This document shows positions 18,581 through 26,623 of a stretch of DNA of 64,000 nt, piece after piece; the stretch's first letter is position 1, and each line of letters begins with the position of its first letter. The position numbers and the translations under genes are program-made. The notes under the pieces are model-generated. The model was not told the origin of the DNA, did no database searches, and saw only the letters and a program-made list of their open reading frames with translations. The stretch is taken from the NCBI GenBank assembly GCA_024226735.1, contig JAAELL010000348.1:1-64000 (forward strand), in the 5' to 3' direction. The DNA is from a bacterium. GTDB lineage: Bacteria > Planctomycetota > UBA1135 > GCA-002686595.

Positions 18581-18657
18581 GGGGGGAATGTCTGGGGGAC
18601 GCCGTTTCGCGGACACCATCGCTCACGCGCGGTCCCGCCTTGGGAAACGGACTCGTG

Positions 18658-19722
18658 TCAGTGGGTGCGCAGTGCGCGCAGCGAGAGCTCGGCTGCGTTC
18701 TGCGCGCCGTGCTCCGTCGCGAAGACGTCGCAGAGATCGAGGGGCACGAACTCGAAGGCCTGGGAATCGACGCGCACGCCCTCGGGCGCGCTCTCCCACA
18801 GGAGCCATTGGTCGCGTTCCGACCAGGCCGGCAGCTCGAGCTGGCCGCCCGGAACGAGCTTGTCGCTGGTCGCGAACACGACGCTCGGCACCTCGAGTCG
18901 GCGCGCCTCTTCGAGCAGCGTCCGTGAACCGACCCGCAATACGAGTGCCTGGGCTCCGATCGCTTCCGTGCCGAGCCAGATCCGGTCGGAGCGCGTCACC
19001 GCGTTCGCGAGCGCCGCGTCGTAGATCAGGCGCAGCTTGGCGCCGCACGGACCGAGACGGCGCGCCATGCGTCGACCGCCCAAGTCCGGCCCGCCCTCGG
19101 TGAGGACAACCTCCGGCGCGAGCCCGCGGGCCGCGACCTGCTCGATCGCACGCGCGACCGTGTCGGAGAAGCCGTGAACGAGAATCACCTCACCGCGCTC
19201 GAGGTCGGCGAGAAACGGCTGGGCGCACGACTCACGCGCGGGGATCCGGCGGCCGGAGACGAGCGGTTCGCCGTTCCACGGCAGCTCGCCGCGGTCATCG
19301 CCGCTGTCGCCACCGAGCCACAGGCCGAGCTCCTCGGCCAACAGCTCGCGCGCCGGCACCCGCACATCCCGGTCGAGCGCCGAGCTCACGGCGACGTCCA
19401 GGGTGTGCAGCCAGCCCGCGACGGTGCCGCGCCACGCGTGCGCTTCACGGAAGGCGGCGAGGTCGACGTCGAGCACGCGCCGAGCGTCGCGCCAGCTCCA
19501 GCCCTCGGGCAACGCTTGGAACCAGCCGATCAACACCTCGCTCGCCTCGCGCACAAGCGCGTCGGCGGACGAGGCGCGATCCTCGACGAGGACCGCCAGG
19601 TGTTGTGCCAACGTCGGATCGGGCACGGGCGAGCTCGGTCGGAGGGCACCGGTCTCGTCGTCGGCTTGGCCCGGACGGAGCTGCCCGGGCCGGAGGTGAA
19701 ATGTGGGGCGCGCGGGGGCCAT
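18658..19722 (-). CDS. eIF2B alpha/beta/delta-like (IF-2B family) protein
   Basis: A 354-residue protein whose C-terminal 200 residues have the Rossmann-like fold signature of the eIF2B/MtnA family: ILVHGFSDTVARAIEQ, VVLTEGGPDLGGRRMARRL, DRIWLGTEAIG and VVFATSDKLVPGGQ. Bacterial members include methylthioribose-1-phosphate isomerase and ribose-1,5-bisphosphate isomerase, but the N-terminal half lacks clear catalytic motifs of those enzymes, so the substrate is unknown. The Met at 19722 was chosen over 19788 because the preceding residues read as non-conserved leader. It is upstream of gyrA (77-base gap) on the same strand. Confidence 0.8.
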   Translation of the reverse strand: MAPARPTFHLRPGQLRPGQADDETGALRPSSPVPDPTLAQHLAVLVEDRASSADALVREASEVLIGWFQALPEGWSWRDARRVLDVDLAAFREAHAWRGTVAGWLHTLDVAVSSALDRDVRVPARELLAEELGLWLGGDSGDDRGELPWNGEPLVSGRRIPARESCAQPFLADLERGEVILVHGFSDTVARAIEQVAARGLAPEVVLTEGGPDLGGRRMARRLGPCGAKLRLIYDAALANAVTRSDRIWLGTEAIGAQALVLRVGSRTLLEEARRLEVPSVVFATSDKLVPGGQLELPAWSERDQWLLWESAPEGVRVDSQAFEFVPLDLCDVFATEHGAQNAAELSLRALRTH

Positions 19723-19909
19723 GGTTACCTCGATGGCGGCCCCAGGAATGCCCCTCCCGATGCCTTCCGGGGGGACGTCGACCTGCAACCGCCAAGGCCG
19801 TGGATTATCGCTGTTCGGCCCCGCCCGATCGAGCCTCTTCGGGGCTTAATTCGGCCATTAAATATGTGGTGAGCGCACTCCAGACGCCGTCCGTCGCTGG
19901 AACAATCGA

Positions 19910-20087
19910 GTGGTGTGATGCAGACATTCGCAGTCGTATCCCGGCCCGCATGCACGCGCCACGGCGTCGGGGCTCCTGCGACCAATCCCAGTATCACCGT
20001 ATTGGCAGCGAAGTTGCGTCGTCGCCGCGCCTTGTGGCTCGCACACGCGAACTCGGGATAAGACCGCAACTGTCTGCATCACACCAC
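19910..20087. repeat. Dispersed palindromic repeat, copy B (complete)
   Basis: A 178-base element beginning GTGGTGTGATGCAGACA and ending in the exact inverse of those 17 bases; the arms continue imperfectly complementary for about 40 bases. The 29-base core at 20005-20033 is shared with copies A and C. Same orientation as copy A, opposite to copy C. Too small for a transposase; no ORF of interest inside. Confidence 0.88.
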
Positions 20088-20165
20088 CAGCGGGGCTGGG
20101 GACCAGCCCCGCTGGTGCCGCAAGCGGCACCGGGGTGTCTCTGGGGTAACCGAGCGCTTGAAGCG
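20087..20165. terminator. Triple stem-loop array downstream of the M48 protease gene
   Basis: Hairpins at 20087-20115 (13-bp perfect arms, loop GGA), 20114-20131 (8-bp arms GGTGCCGC, loop AA) and 20155-20165 (5-bp arms CGCTT). The order, the GGTGC stem, the AA loop and the linker GGGTGT match the array at 5693-5765, while the stem bases differ in a compensated way. Confidence 0.7.
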
Positions 20166-20193
20166 ATCCTTGGCTCGAGCGCAGTATCGTCTC

Positions 20194-21837
20194 CTAACGA
20201 AACGACGTCGCGAGCCGTGTGCGCCAGGGCTCCGCGACGAACTCGAGACTCGCGCGCGCCCCGTCCCGGGCGCCCGTGACCCAGGCTTCGACAGCCTCGA
20301 CGGCCTCCAACAGATCGAAGCGGTCGCGGTACAGGAGCAGCTCGCCGACGAGCAGCGCGCGCTCGAGCTCCCGGCGCTCGATCGAAACGCGGAACTCCTC
20401 TTCGAGCTCGGCGACTCCGAGCGCCGTGCCGCGCTCCGCGGCGAGCCCGGCGGCGGCGCGCGCCAGCTCGAGCAGCTCGGAGTCGGGGGCGTCCGAGCGC
20501 TCCAAGCGGTCGCGCGCCTGCGCGTACTGCCCGCGCGCCAGGTCGACGACGACGCGGTCCTCGGGTAGGTCGGCGGCGAGCTCGGCGACCTGCAGGCCGA
20601 TCGTGATCAGCGCGAGCGCGACGCCGCACCAGGCCCACGCCCGGCGGCGGCGGCGGAAGCGCGGGGCGAAGTCCGGATCGGTCGCCACCTTGTGCATGAA
20701 ACCGACGCGGTCGTTCGTGGAGAAGTGGCGCCAGCTCGCCACGTCGCGCAGCCGCCCACCGACGCGCTGCAGGGCGCTCATCATCGCCTCGGGGTCGCGC
20801 AGCAGCTCGAAGCTGTACAGGTCCGCCTCGAGCTCGCAGCGCCGCGACTGCCAGCCGAAGCCGAAGTACCACAAGACCATCGCGATGGCGAGCACGCTCA
20901 GCCCCGCCCAGTCGTCGCCGGGGAAGAGCCACCCGGCGAGCAGGTCGCCGCCGAGGAAGAAGGCCAATGCCCAGGCGACGAACACGAATACGTGGTGTCT
21001 CTTCGCGTGGCCGATCTCGTGCGCGAACACCGCCGCGAGCTCGCGCAGCGACAGGATCGCGAGCAGCGAGTCGGAGAACAGCACGACCCGTCGCCGCGCG
21101 CTGAGCCCTACGATCGCCGCGTTGGCGAGCAGGTTGCCCGTGCGCCACACGCGCACTTCGCGCGCTTCGAATTCGGCCTTGCGCGCGACCGCCGTGCACA
21201 GCTCGCGCTGCAGCCCCGGCGGCAGGGGCTCCGTCTCCCACGTGTTGGTCAAGAGCGCCGGCAAGAGCGACGCCAGGAGCAGCGCCAAAGCCGTCACGAA
21301 GCCCGCGTTGAAGAGCCCGACGTGCTGCACGTTCAGGCGCATGCCGTCGTTCCACCCGACCAGCACGGCGACGCCGAAGTACACAACGATCGGCGCCAAC
21401 GCCGACGCGAACATGCGCACGTGGAACGTGCGCATCCGGCGCCGCACCTCGTCGCGCGGCTCGATCCCGCGCACCTCGGCGTCGATCGCGGCCAGCTGAT
21501 AGACGACGAACGGGGCGAAAGACAGGACGAGCGCGGGCTCGGGCCACGCCATCACCGACAGCTTCGCCCCCGTCCAGGCCCGCACGCAGTCGACCCACCC
21601 GCACAGCAGCGACAGCAAGGCGAAGCACAGCACGGCCGACAGAGTCGAGAGCCGAGCGAGCCACTCCGCGCGGCGGAAGCGCCCCTTGATCCGCGCCCGC
21701 CGCAGACGCACGGCGATCAGGTAGGGAACCGGCACGAGCAGGAGCGCGACCCACGGCCGGCACGGAGCCTCGAAGACGTCCGCCTCGGCTACGGCTTGCA
21801 CGCCGACGGCGAGCAGGATGGGGAGCAGGAAGCCCAT
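20194..21837 (-). CDS. M48 family integral membrane metalloprotease
   Basis: Zinc endopeptidase of the HtpX/Ste24 type, likely acting on membrane or membrane-proximal proteins. In the 547-residue protein the zinc motif HEIGH is at 273-277 and the third ligand region ELEAD at 335-339. It has four or more hydrophobic segments before the catalytic domain, two more within it (about 283-300 and 312-328), and one after (about 395-415), then a helical C-terminal domain of about 130 residues not typical of HtpX. It starts 6 bases after the dapF stop on the same strand, so dapF and this gene probably form an operon that ends in the stem-loop array. Confidence 0.9.
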   Translation of the reverse strand: MGFLLPILLAVGVQAVAEADVFEAPCRPWVALLLVPVPYLIAVRLRRARIKGRFRRAEWLARLSTLSAVLCFALLSLLCGWVDCVRAWTGAKLSVMAWPEPALVLSFAPFVVYQLAAIDAEVRGIEPRDEVRRRMRTFHVRMFASALAPIVVYFGVAVLVGWNDGMRLNVQHVGLFNAGFVTALALLLASLLPALLTNTWETEPLPPGLQRELCTAVARKAEFEAREVRVWRTGNLLANAAIVGLSARRRVVLFSDSLLAILSLRELAAVFAHEIGHAKRHHVFVFVAWALAFFLGGDLLAGWLFPGDDWAGLSVLAIAMVLWYFGFGWQSRRCELEADLYSFELLRDPEAMMSALQRVGGRLRDVASWRHFSTNDRVGFMHKVATDPDFAPRFRRRRRAWAWCGVALALITIGLQVAELAADLPEDRVVVDLARGQYAQARDRLERSDAPDSELLELARAAAGLAAERGTALGVAELEEEFRVSIERRELERALLVGELLLYRDRFDLLEAVEAVEAWVTGARDGARASLEFVAEPWRTRLATSFR

Positions 21838-21843
21838 GGCCAG

Positions 21844-22659
21844 CTAGAGCTCGTGGACCTCGCCAGCGACCCAGACCTCGTCCGGGGCACGGGCCTCCGC
21901 CGCGCCGTCCAAGAACACGTCGAGCTTGCCGCCCGGCATGCGCACGCGCACTCGATCGCCGCACCCGAGCCGCGCGCGCGCGGCGGCGAACACCGCGGCC
22001 GCCCCGGTCGAACACGCCGCGGTCTCGCCCACGCCCCGCTCGAACACGCGTGCCACGAACCCGTCACCGGCGGGTGTGGCGACCTCGAGGTTGACGCCGG
22101 CCGGAAACCGCGCGTGCGCGTTCAGCGCCGCGCCGAAGCGCTCGAGCTCGTCCCCTCGCGGCGGCGCCCCGAACACGACCGCGTGGGGGTTGCCGACGTC
22201 GACGGGCACGACCTCGATCGATGCACCGGCCGCGTCGACCGTCTCCGCCGGCTCGACGCGCGGGACGCCAAGACACGTGGCGATCGTCCCACGCTCGTCG
22301 ACGCGCACGGTGCGCACGCCGGAATCGGTCGTCACATCGAACCGCTCGCCCCGTACGTAGCCCGCACGCAGGGCGTAGTGCGCGAGACAGCGCAGCCCGT
22401 TGCCGCAGGCCTCGGGCCGCGACCCGTCGCGATTGAACACGGTCATCGCCAGTTGCGCGTCCGCGCGCGTCAGAAGGAGCAGTCCGTCGAGCTCCTCGTG
22501 GGCGCACAGGTTGCGCGCCAAGCCGGCGGCTTCATCCGGCGACGCGGGGCCGTCCGACGACACTGCGTCGTCGACAGCATCGATCAGCACGAAGCTGTTG
22601 CCCGTGCCGACGAGGAACGCGCCCTTTCGCCCATTCCACTGTTCACCGAGATGGCCCAT
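21844..22659 (-). CDS. dapF: Diaminopimelate epimerase
   Basis: Converts LL- to meso-diaminopimelate for lysine and peptidoglycan. The 271-residue protein has both catalytic Cys: C85 in PEACGNGLRC and C216 in ETAACSTGAAAV. The substrate-loop motifs are divergent: the usual GNDF near the N-terminus is GNSF (20-23) and the usual ACGTGA is ACSTGA. It could be a divergent DapF or a related epimerase of the same fold, but context (murJ, wall enzymes) favours DapF. The divergent fragment at 22700 starts 41 bases from its start codon; the M48 protease gene follows after 6 bases. Confidence 0.88.
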   Translation of the reverse strand: MGHLGEQWNGRKGAFLVGTGNSFVLIDAVDDAVSSDGPASPDEAAGLARNLCAHEELDGLLLLTRADAQLAMTVFNRDGSRPEACGNGLRCLAHYALRAGYVRGERFDVTTDSGVRTVRVDERGTIATCLGVPRVEPAETVDAAGASIEVVPVDVGNPHAVVFGAPPRGDELERFGAALNAHARFPAGVNLEVATPAGDGFVARVFERGVGETAACSTGAAAVFAAARARLGCGDRVRVRMPGGKLDVFLDGAAEARAPDEVWVAGEVHEL

Positions 22660-22699
22660 GGAGCCGTCATTGTCGCAAACCGAAGAGGAGGCATCACCG

Positions 22700-22834
22700 A
22701 TGGCAGCCGAGATCGTGGTCGGATTGAACGTAACGGACGAAGAACGCTACACGCGCTACCGAGCGGGCATGGCGATGATCGCCGCGTACGAGGCGCGGGC
22801 TCGGTACCACCCCAACCGCGAAGCTCCTGCCTAG
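22700..22834 (+). pseudogene. 44-residue truncated DUF1330-like fragment
   Basis: A short frame reading MAAEIVVGLNVTDEERYTRY then RAGMAMIAAYEARARYHPNR and a stop. The first 30 residues resemble the start of small DUF1330-type ferredoxin-fold proteins (about 100 residues), but the rest of the domain is missing. It lies divergent from dapF and runs 4 bases into the convergent rnhC stop. It may be a remnant of a deleted gene or a short real gene; the resemblance is by eye only. Confidence 0.45.
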
Positions 22835-23730
22835 CGGCGGTCGAGCCGCGACTCGATCTTGCCCGTGTTCTTGAAGTGCAGCTTGGCCACCAGGCCGAGG
22901 TGCTTCTCACCGTGTGCGCGGCAGAACTCGGCGCCGACGGCATCGACGGGCAGACCCGCGCCCTTGTGCAGGGCGATCTCCCAGCGCGAGGACAGCATGT
23001 CGAGCCGCAGCAGGAACTCGGCACGTGCGAGCACGCTCGCCGCGGCGACGGCGACGTGGCGCTCGGCGCGCGGCGCCTGGAAGAGCTCCATGTCGGTCCC
23101 GGCCAGCGCCTCGCGCATGACGCTCTCCTTGGCGAACTGATCGACGAGCACGCGCGCACCGGACTGGGCGAGCTCACGGATCGCGTCGGCGTGCAGGTCG
23201 GCGAGCATCGCGTTGAGGCCCGTGTAGTTCGGGTAGCGCCCGTTGTAGTCGGCGGGGTCGAGCACCTGGATCGAGTGCGGCACCCGCTCGCGCAGGTACG
23301 CCGCGAAGCGCAACGCCTTGTCGTCGGAGAGCTGCTTGCTGTCGGTGATGCCGAGCTTGACGAGCCCCGCCTGCTCGTCCTCCTCGAGCCGCACCGCGGC
23401 GACGACGAGCGGCCCGAAGTAGTCGCCCTTGCCAGCCTCGTCCGAGCCGATGACGGTTCCGTCGAGCTCGAGCGCCTCCTCGGCGGGCTCGTCCGCCGCG
23501 CCCATCTCCTCGAGCTCGAGATCGGTGAAGCGCGCGAGGAACGTGAGCGGATCCGCGCTCTGCACGACGAGCTTGCCGGACTTGTAGAGCGTCGCCACGG
23601 CGCCCTCGCCCTTCACGCTGAACAGGGCGTGCGGCACGCTGCGGAACTCGAAAGCGCCGCCCTCGAAGCGCTTCTCGAGCGCGGCGCGCTGGGCGCGGGG
23701 AACCTGAACGACGAGGGTTTGCTGACTCAC
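22831..23730 (-). CDS. rnhC: Ribonuclease HIII
   Basis: Cleaves RNA in RNA-DNA hybrids. The product has an N-terminal TBP-like substrate-binding domain and an RNase HII/HIII catalytic domain with the motif GSDEAGKGDYFGPLVVAAV (acidic pair D-E) and later DSKQLSD and FAKES, typical of HIII rather than HII. A GTG start at 23730 (MSQQTLVVQV...) fits the beginning of the domain and leaves 22 bases to the divergent Rieske gene; Met at 23754 would overlap that gene by 2 bases. The mature product is then 299 residues. Confidence 0.93.
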   Translation of the reverse strand: MSQQTLVVQVPRAQRAALEKRFEGGAFEFRSVPHALFSVKGEGAVATLYKSGKLVVQSADPLTFLARFTDLELEEMGAADEPAEEALELDGTVIGSDEAGKGDYFGPLVVAAVRLEEDEQAGLVKLGITDSKQLSDDKALRFAAYLRERVPHSIQVLDPADYNGRYPNYTGLNAMLADLHADAIRELAQSGARVLVDQFAKESVMREALAGTDMELFQAPRAERHVAVAAASVLARAEFLLRLDMLSSRWEIALHKGAGLPVDAVGAEFCRAHGEKHLGLVAKLHFKNTGKIESRLDRR

Positions 23731-23752
23731 GCAGTTAGGATACGCGCCATCC

Positions 23753-24106
23753 ATGGCCGAACCCACGACCTTCGACACGCAGCTCGCCCCCGATGCCCTC
23801 GACCCCGAACGCCCCGTGCCGTTCGACACGCCGTGGGGACACTTCGCGCTCTACACGATCGAGGGCCGCGTCGTGTGCGCCGAGAGCTTCTGCCCGCACC
23901 TTCTGGGCCCGCTCTTCCAGGGCACGCAGTCGGACGACGAGGTGACCTGCCCCTGGCACTTGTGGCGTTTTTCGCTCACGACCGGCGAGTGCACCCACGC
24001 ACCGACGAAGGAGGCGATGGCGACGATACGGATCCGGCGCTTGGCCGTGGAGGTCGGGGAGAAGGGGACGTTCGTGTTGCGGCCGTTGGTGGAGGACGAG
24101 GGGTGA
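23753..24106 (+). CDS. Rieske [2Fe-2S] ferredoxin-like protein
   Basis: Small soluble electron carrier. The 117-residue protein has the complete cluster-binding set: C47-x-H49 in SFCPHL and C66-x2-H69 in VTCPWHLWRF. There is no membrane anchor, so it resembles the ferredoxin subunits of dioxygenase systems or small nitrite-reductase-like NirD proteins. No oxygenase or reductase is adjacent; the neighbours are the divergent rnhC and the downstream cystathionine beta-synthase-like gene (108-base gap). Its partner is therefore unknown. Confidence 0.9.
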   Translation: MAEPTTFDTQLAPDALDPERPVPFDTPWGHFALYTIEGRVVCAESFCPHLLGPLFQGTQSDDEVTCPWHLWRFSLTTGECTHAPTKEAMATIRIRRLAVEVGEKGTFVLRPLVEDEG

Positions 24107-24214
24107 AACGGAGGGTCTGGCCTGGCGAGCGTACGGACTTGGGCCCTACCCCTTCCGTGGCCCTCGCTCGCTCCCCTAGAATGCCCCGTCCGCCCCACCC
24201 CCGGAGACTCTCCC

Positions 24215-25579
24215 TTGCAACCTCTCGACACCATCCTCGACGCGATCGGCAACACGCCGATGGTGCGCCTCAACCAAGTCGGTAAAGACACCGGCTGCAC
24301 GTTCTACGCCAAGTGCGAGTTCATGAACGCCGGAGGTTCGGTCAAGGACCGCATCGGCAAGCGCATGGTCGAGGAGGCGGAGAAGAACGGGCGCATCAAG
24401 CCCGGCGACACGCTGATCGAACCGACCAGCGGCAACACCGGGATCGGCATGGCGCTCGCGGCGGCGGTCAAGGGCTACCGCATGATCGTGACGATGCCCG
24501 AGAAGATGAGCCACGAGAAGCAGGTCGCGCTCGAGGCACTCGGGGCCGAGATCATCCGCACGCCAACCGAGGCCGCGTGGGACGCGCCCGATAGCCACAT
24601 CGGCGTCGCGAAGCAGCTACAGAGCATCCTGCCCAACGCGCACATCCTCGATCAGTACTCGAACCCCGACAACCCGCTCGCGCACTACCACACGACCGGG
24701 CCCGAGATCCTCGAGCAAACGGGCGGCGGCAAGTTCGACTACCTCGTCGCCGGTGCGGGCACCGGGGGGACGATCACCGGCATCGCGAGGCGTCTCAAGG
24801 AAGAGGCGCCGCACGTCAAGATCATCGGCGTCGACCCCGTCGGCTCGATCCTCGCGGGGCCGGGCGAGATCTCCTCGTACAAGGTCGAGGGCATCGGCTA
24901 TGACTTCATTCCGGACGTGCTCGACCGCGACCTCGTCGACGAGTGGGTCAAGTCGGAGGACCGCGAGTCGTTCCTCGTCGCGCGGCGGCTGATCCGCAAG
25001 GAGGGCATGCTCTGTGGCGGGAGCTCGGGCACCGCGATGTGGGCCGCCCTGCAGATCGCCAAGCGCGAGGGGCCGGGCAAGACGTTCGTCATCGTCCTGC
25101 CCGACTCGGTGCGCAACTACATGACCAAGTTCGTCGACGAGCAGTGGATGAAGGAGAGCGGCTTCGACGAGCGGCGCTGGGAAGCCGACTCGTGCGGCGA
25201 CCTGATCCGGCGCCTACCCCAGCGCGAGCTCGTCACCGCGCAGAGCAAGAACACCGTCGCCGAAGCCGTGATGAGCATGAAGCAGCACGGCATCAGCCAG
25301 CTCCCGGTCGTCGAGGACGGCCGGCTCGTCGGCATCCTGACCGAATCGGACGTCCTCTCGCGCCTGGTCACCGGGAGCGCGAAGAACGACACGACCGTCG
25401 CCGAGGTCATGTTCCGCAACGTCGACACCGTCCACGCGGCGGCGGATGCGTCGGAGCTCCTCGAGCTCTTCGCCAAGGACGAGGTCGGGCTCGTCGTCGA
25501 CGACGGTGATCGGCTCGTGGGGATCCTGACGAAGATGGACCTCGTCGATCACCTGACGGCGGCGATCAGCGCGGGCTGA
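24215..25579 (+). CDS. Cystathionine beta-synthase / cysteine synthase with CBS domains
   Basis: PLP enzyme that condenses serine (or O-acetylserine) with homocysteine or sulfide. The 454-residue protein has the PLP Lys44 in GGSVKDRIG, the SGNTGIGMA loop, [13 protein letters not shown] phosphate cradle and [11 protein letters not shown], followed by a tandem CBS (Bateman) pair in the last 120 residues. Architecture equals eukaryotic-type cystathionine beta-synthase without the heme domain. The start is TTG at 24215, with GGAG 9 bases upstream; no in-frame ATG precedes the conserved IGNTPMVRL. Substrate choice cannot be decided from sequence alone. Confidence 0.93.
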   Translation: MQPLDTILDAIGNTPMVRLNQVGKDTGCTFYAKCEFMNAGGSVKDRIGKRMVEEAEKNGRIKPGDTLIEPTSGNTGIGMALAAAVKGYRMIVTMPEKMSHEKQVALEALGAEIIRTPTEAAWDAPDSHIGVAKQLQSILPNAHILDQYSNPDNPLAHYHTTGPEILEQTGGGKFDYLVAGAGTGGTITGIARRLKEEAPHVKIIGVDPVGSILAGPGEISSYKVEGIGYDFIPDVLDRDLVDEWVKSEDRESFLVARRLIRKEGMLCGGSSGTAMWAALQIAKREGPGKTFVIVLPDSVRNYMTKFVDEQWMKESGFDERRWEADSCGDLIRRLPQRELVTAQSKNTVAEAVMSMKQHGISQLPVVEDGRLVGILTESDVLSRLVTGSAKNDTTVAEVMFRNVDTVHAAADASELLELFAKDEVGLVVDDGDRLVGILTKMDLVDHLTAAISAG

Positions 25580-25594
25580 CGCTCCGGTCGTCCT

Positions 25595-26056
25595 TTAGCC
25601 CTGCTCTTCTTGGCTCAGGCGCGGCTCTCGCTCCGCGCGCGCCTTCGCCGATCGCGGCTCCCATTCGGTGTTCGCGAGCGCGAAGGTGTCGCCGGCTGTG
25701 GCGAGGTAGAGCCAGGTGGCGCCCCAAAAGACCAGGCCGACGCCGATCTTGACGATGCCGTCGGGGCCAAGCAGCGTGCCGCTCACGAGGCCCGCGATCA
25801 GGCCGGCGAGGCTGATGCCGCCGAGCGTCAGCACGGCCGTCCAGCGCGCCCACTGACGCACCATGTAGAGGCCGCGCGCGACCAAGATCAGCATCGTGCC
25901 GGCGAAGCACTCACCGAAGCGTTGTGGCCCGACCTGGTTGAAGAGCCCGTCGCCGATGAAGAACGCCCCCGCGATCCCGACCATGAGGATCATCGGAAAG
26001 AGCGTCGCGCGCACCTCGTTGCGCGCCGCGCTCGGATACTTCTCGTGGAGCTCCAT
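25595..26056 (-). CDS. Membrane protein of unknown function (four helices)
   Basis: A 153-residue protein with about four hydrophobic segments (around 20-38, 53-68, 72-92, 101-120) and a charged C-terminus. No family was recognised. Its ATG shares one base with the stop codon of the upstream membrane gene (TGATG), so the two are coupled and probably act together. It converges on the cystathionine beta-synthase-like gene with 15 bases between stops. Confidence 0.75.
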   Translation of the reverse strand: MELHEKYPSAARNEVRATLFPMILMVGIAGAFFIGDGLFNQVGPQRFGECFAGTMLILVARGLYMVRQWARWTAVLTLGGISLAGLIAGLVSGTLLGPDGIVKIGVGLVFWGATWLYLATAGDTFALANTEWEPRSAKARAEREPRLSQEEQG

Positions 26057-26460
26057 CAGGTGACGGCCGTGTGTTCGCGCGGCATGCGCTCGAGCCACTG
26101 CATCGCGCCGACGATCGTAACGACGCTGATGACCGCGCTGATCGGGCCCGTGTTGACCAGGCCGATCCCGGAGAAGATGACCGCCGCCCACAGCCAGGGA
26201 CGAGAGCCGTGCCACGCACGCCAACAGACGTAGAGCAAGAACACGTAGAACACCGCCATGCCCGCCACGACGACGGCTCCGAGCGAGAACGCGACGATCG
26301 GCAGCAGCCCGAAGTCGGCGGGGTTGAAGGTCGACGCCGACGCGGCGAGCATCCAGAGGCCCCCGATCGCGCACAGCACCGCGGTGATCATCGCGTGCAC
26401 GGCCGAGAGCACGAGCCCAGCGGTGAGGAGCTCGGGGCGGGGGGTGGTGGGAGCGGACAT
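26056..26460 (-). CDS. Membrane protein of unknown function (three to four helices)
   Basis: A 134-residue protein from Met at 26460; the upstream Met at 26499 adds 13 non-hydrophobic residues and is less likely. Hydrophobic segments at about 15-38, 50-75 and 85-125 are consistent with an integral membrane protein. No motif was recognised. It overlaps the downstream membrane gene by one base and is divergent from the TRAP binding-protein gene (163-base gap holding both promoters). Confidence 0.72.
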   Translation of the reverse strand: MSAPTTPRPELLTAGLVLSAVHAMITAVLCAIGGLWMLAASASTFNPADFGLLPIVAFSLGAVVVAGMAVFYVFLLYVCWRAWHGSRPWLWAAVIFSGIGLVNTGPISAVISVVTIVGAMQWLERMPREHTAVT

Positions 26461-26623
26461 GGCGTGGGGCGTTTCTGGGCGTGGGGAGTCGTGGAGCACT
26501 ACTCCCGGCGCCGCCGATTATTCTGGGTCCCGGCGAAACCGGCGGCGGTTCGGTGCGGTCTCCGTGGGTCTCCCTCCGGGGGTGGGTGGGAAGGCTTCCG
26601 CCGGCGGCCGTAGGATGGGCGCC

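Larger units (their letters stand above)
19723..20193. other. 471-base intergenic region with repeat and hairpin array
   Basis: No convincing gene. Bases 19723-19909 must hold the promoter of the eIF2B-like gene; nothing specific recognised. Bases 19910-20087 are palindromic repeat copy B, and 20087-20165 is a triple stem-loop array downstream of the M48 protease gene. Confidence 0.8.

Noticed and set aside
20692-24285. A 1197-codon open frame on the plus strand over the M48, dapF and rnhC genes
   Set aside because: All three minus-strand genes have intact family motifs; the plus frame is low-complexity and shows no start context or domain.
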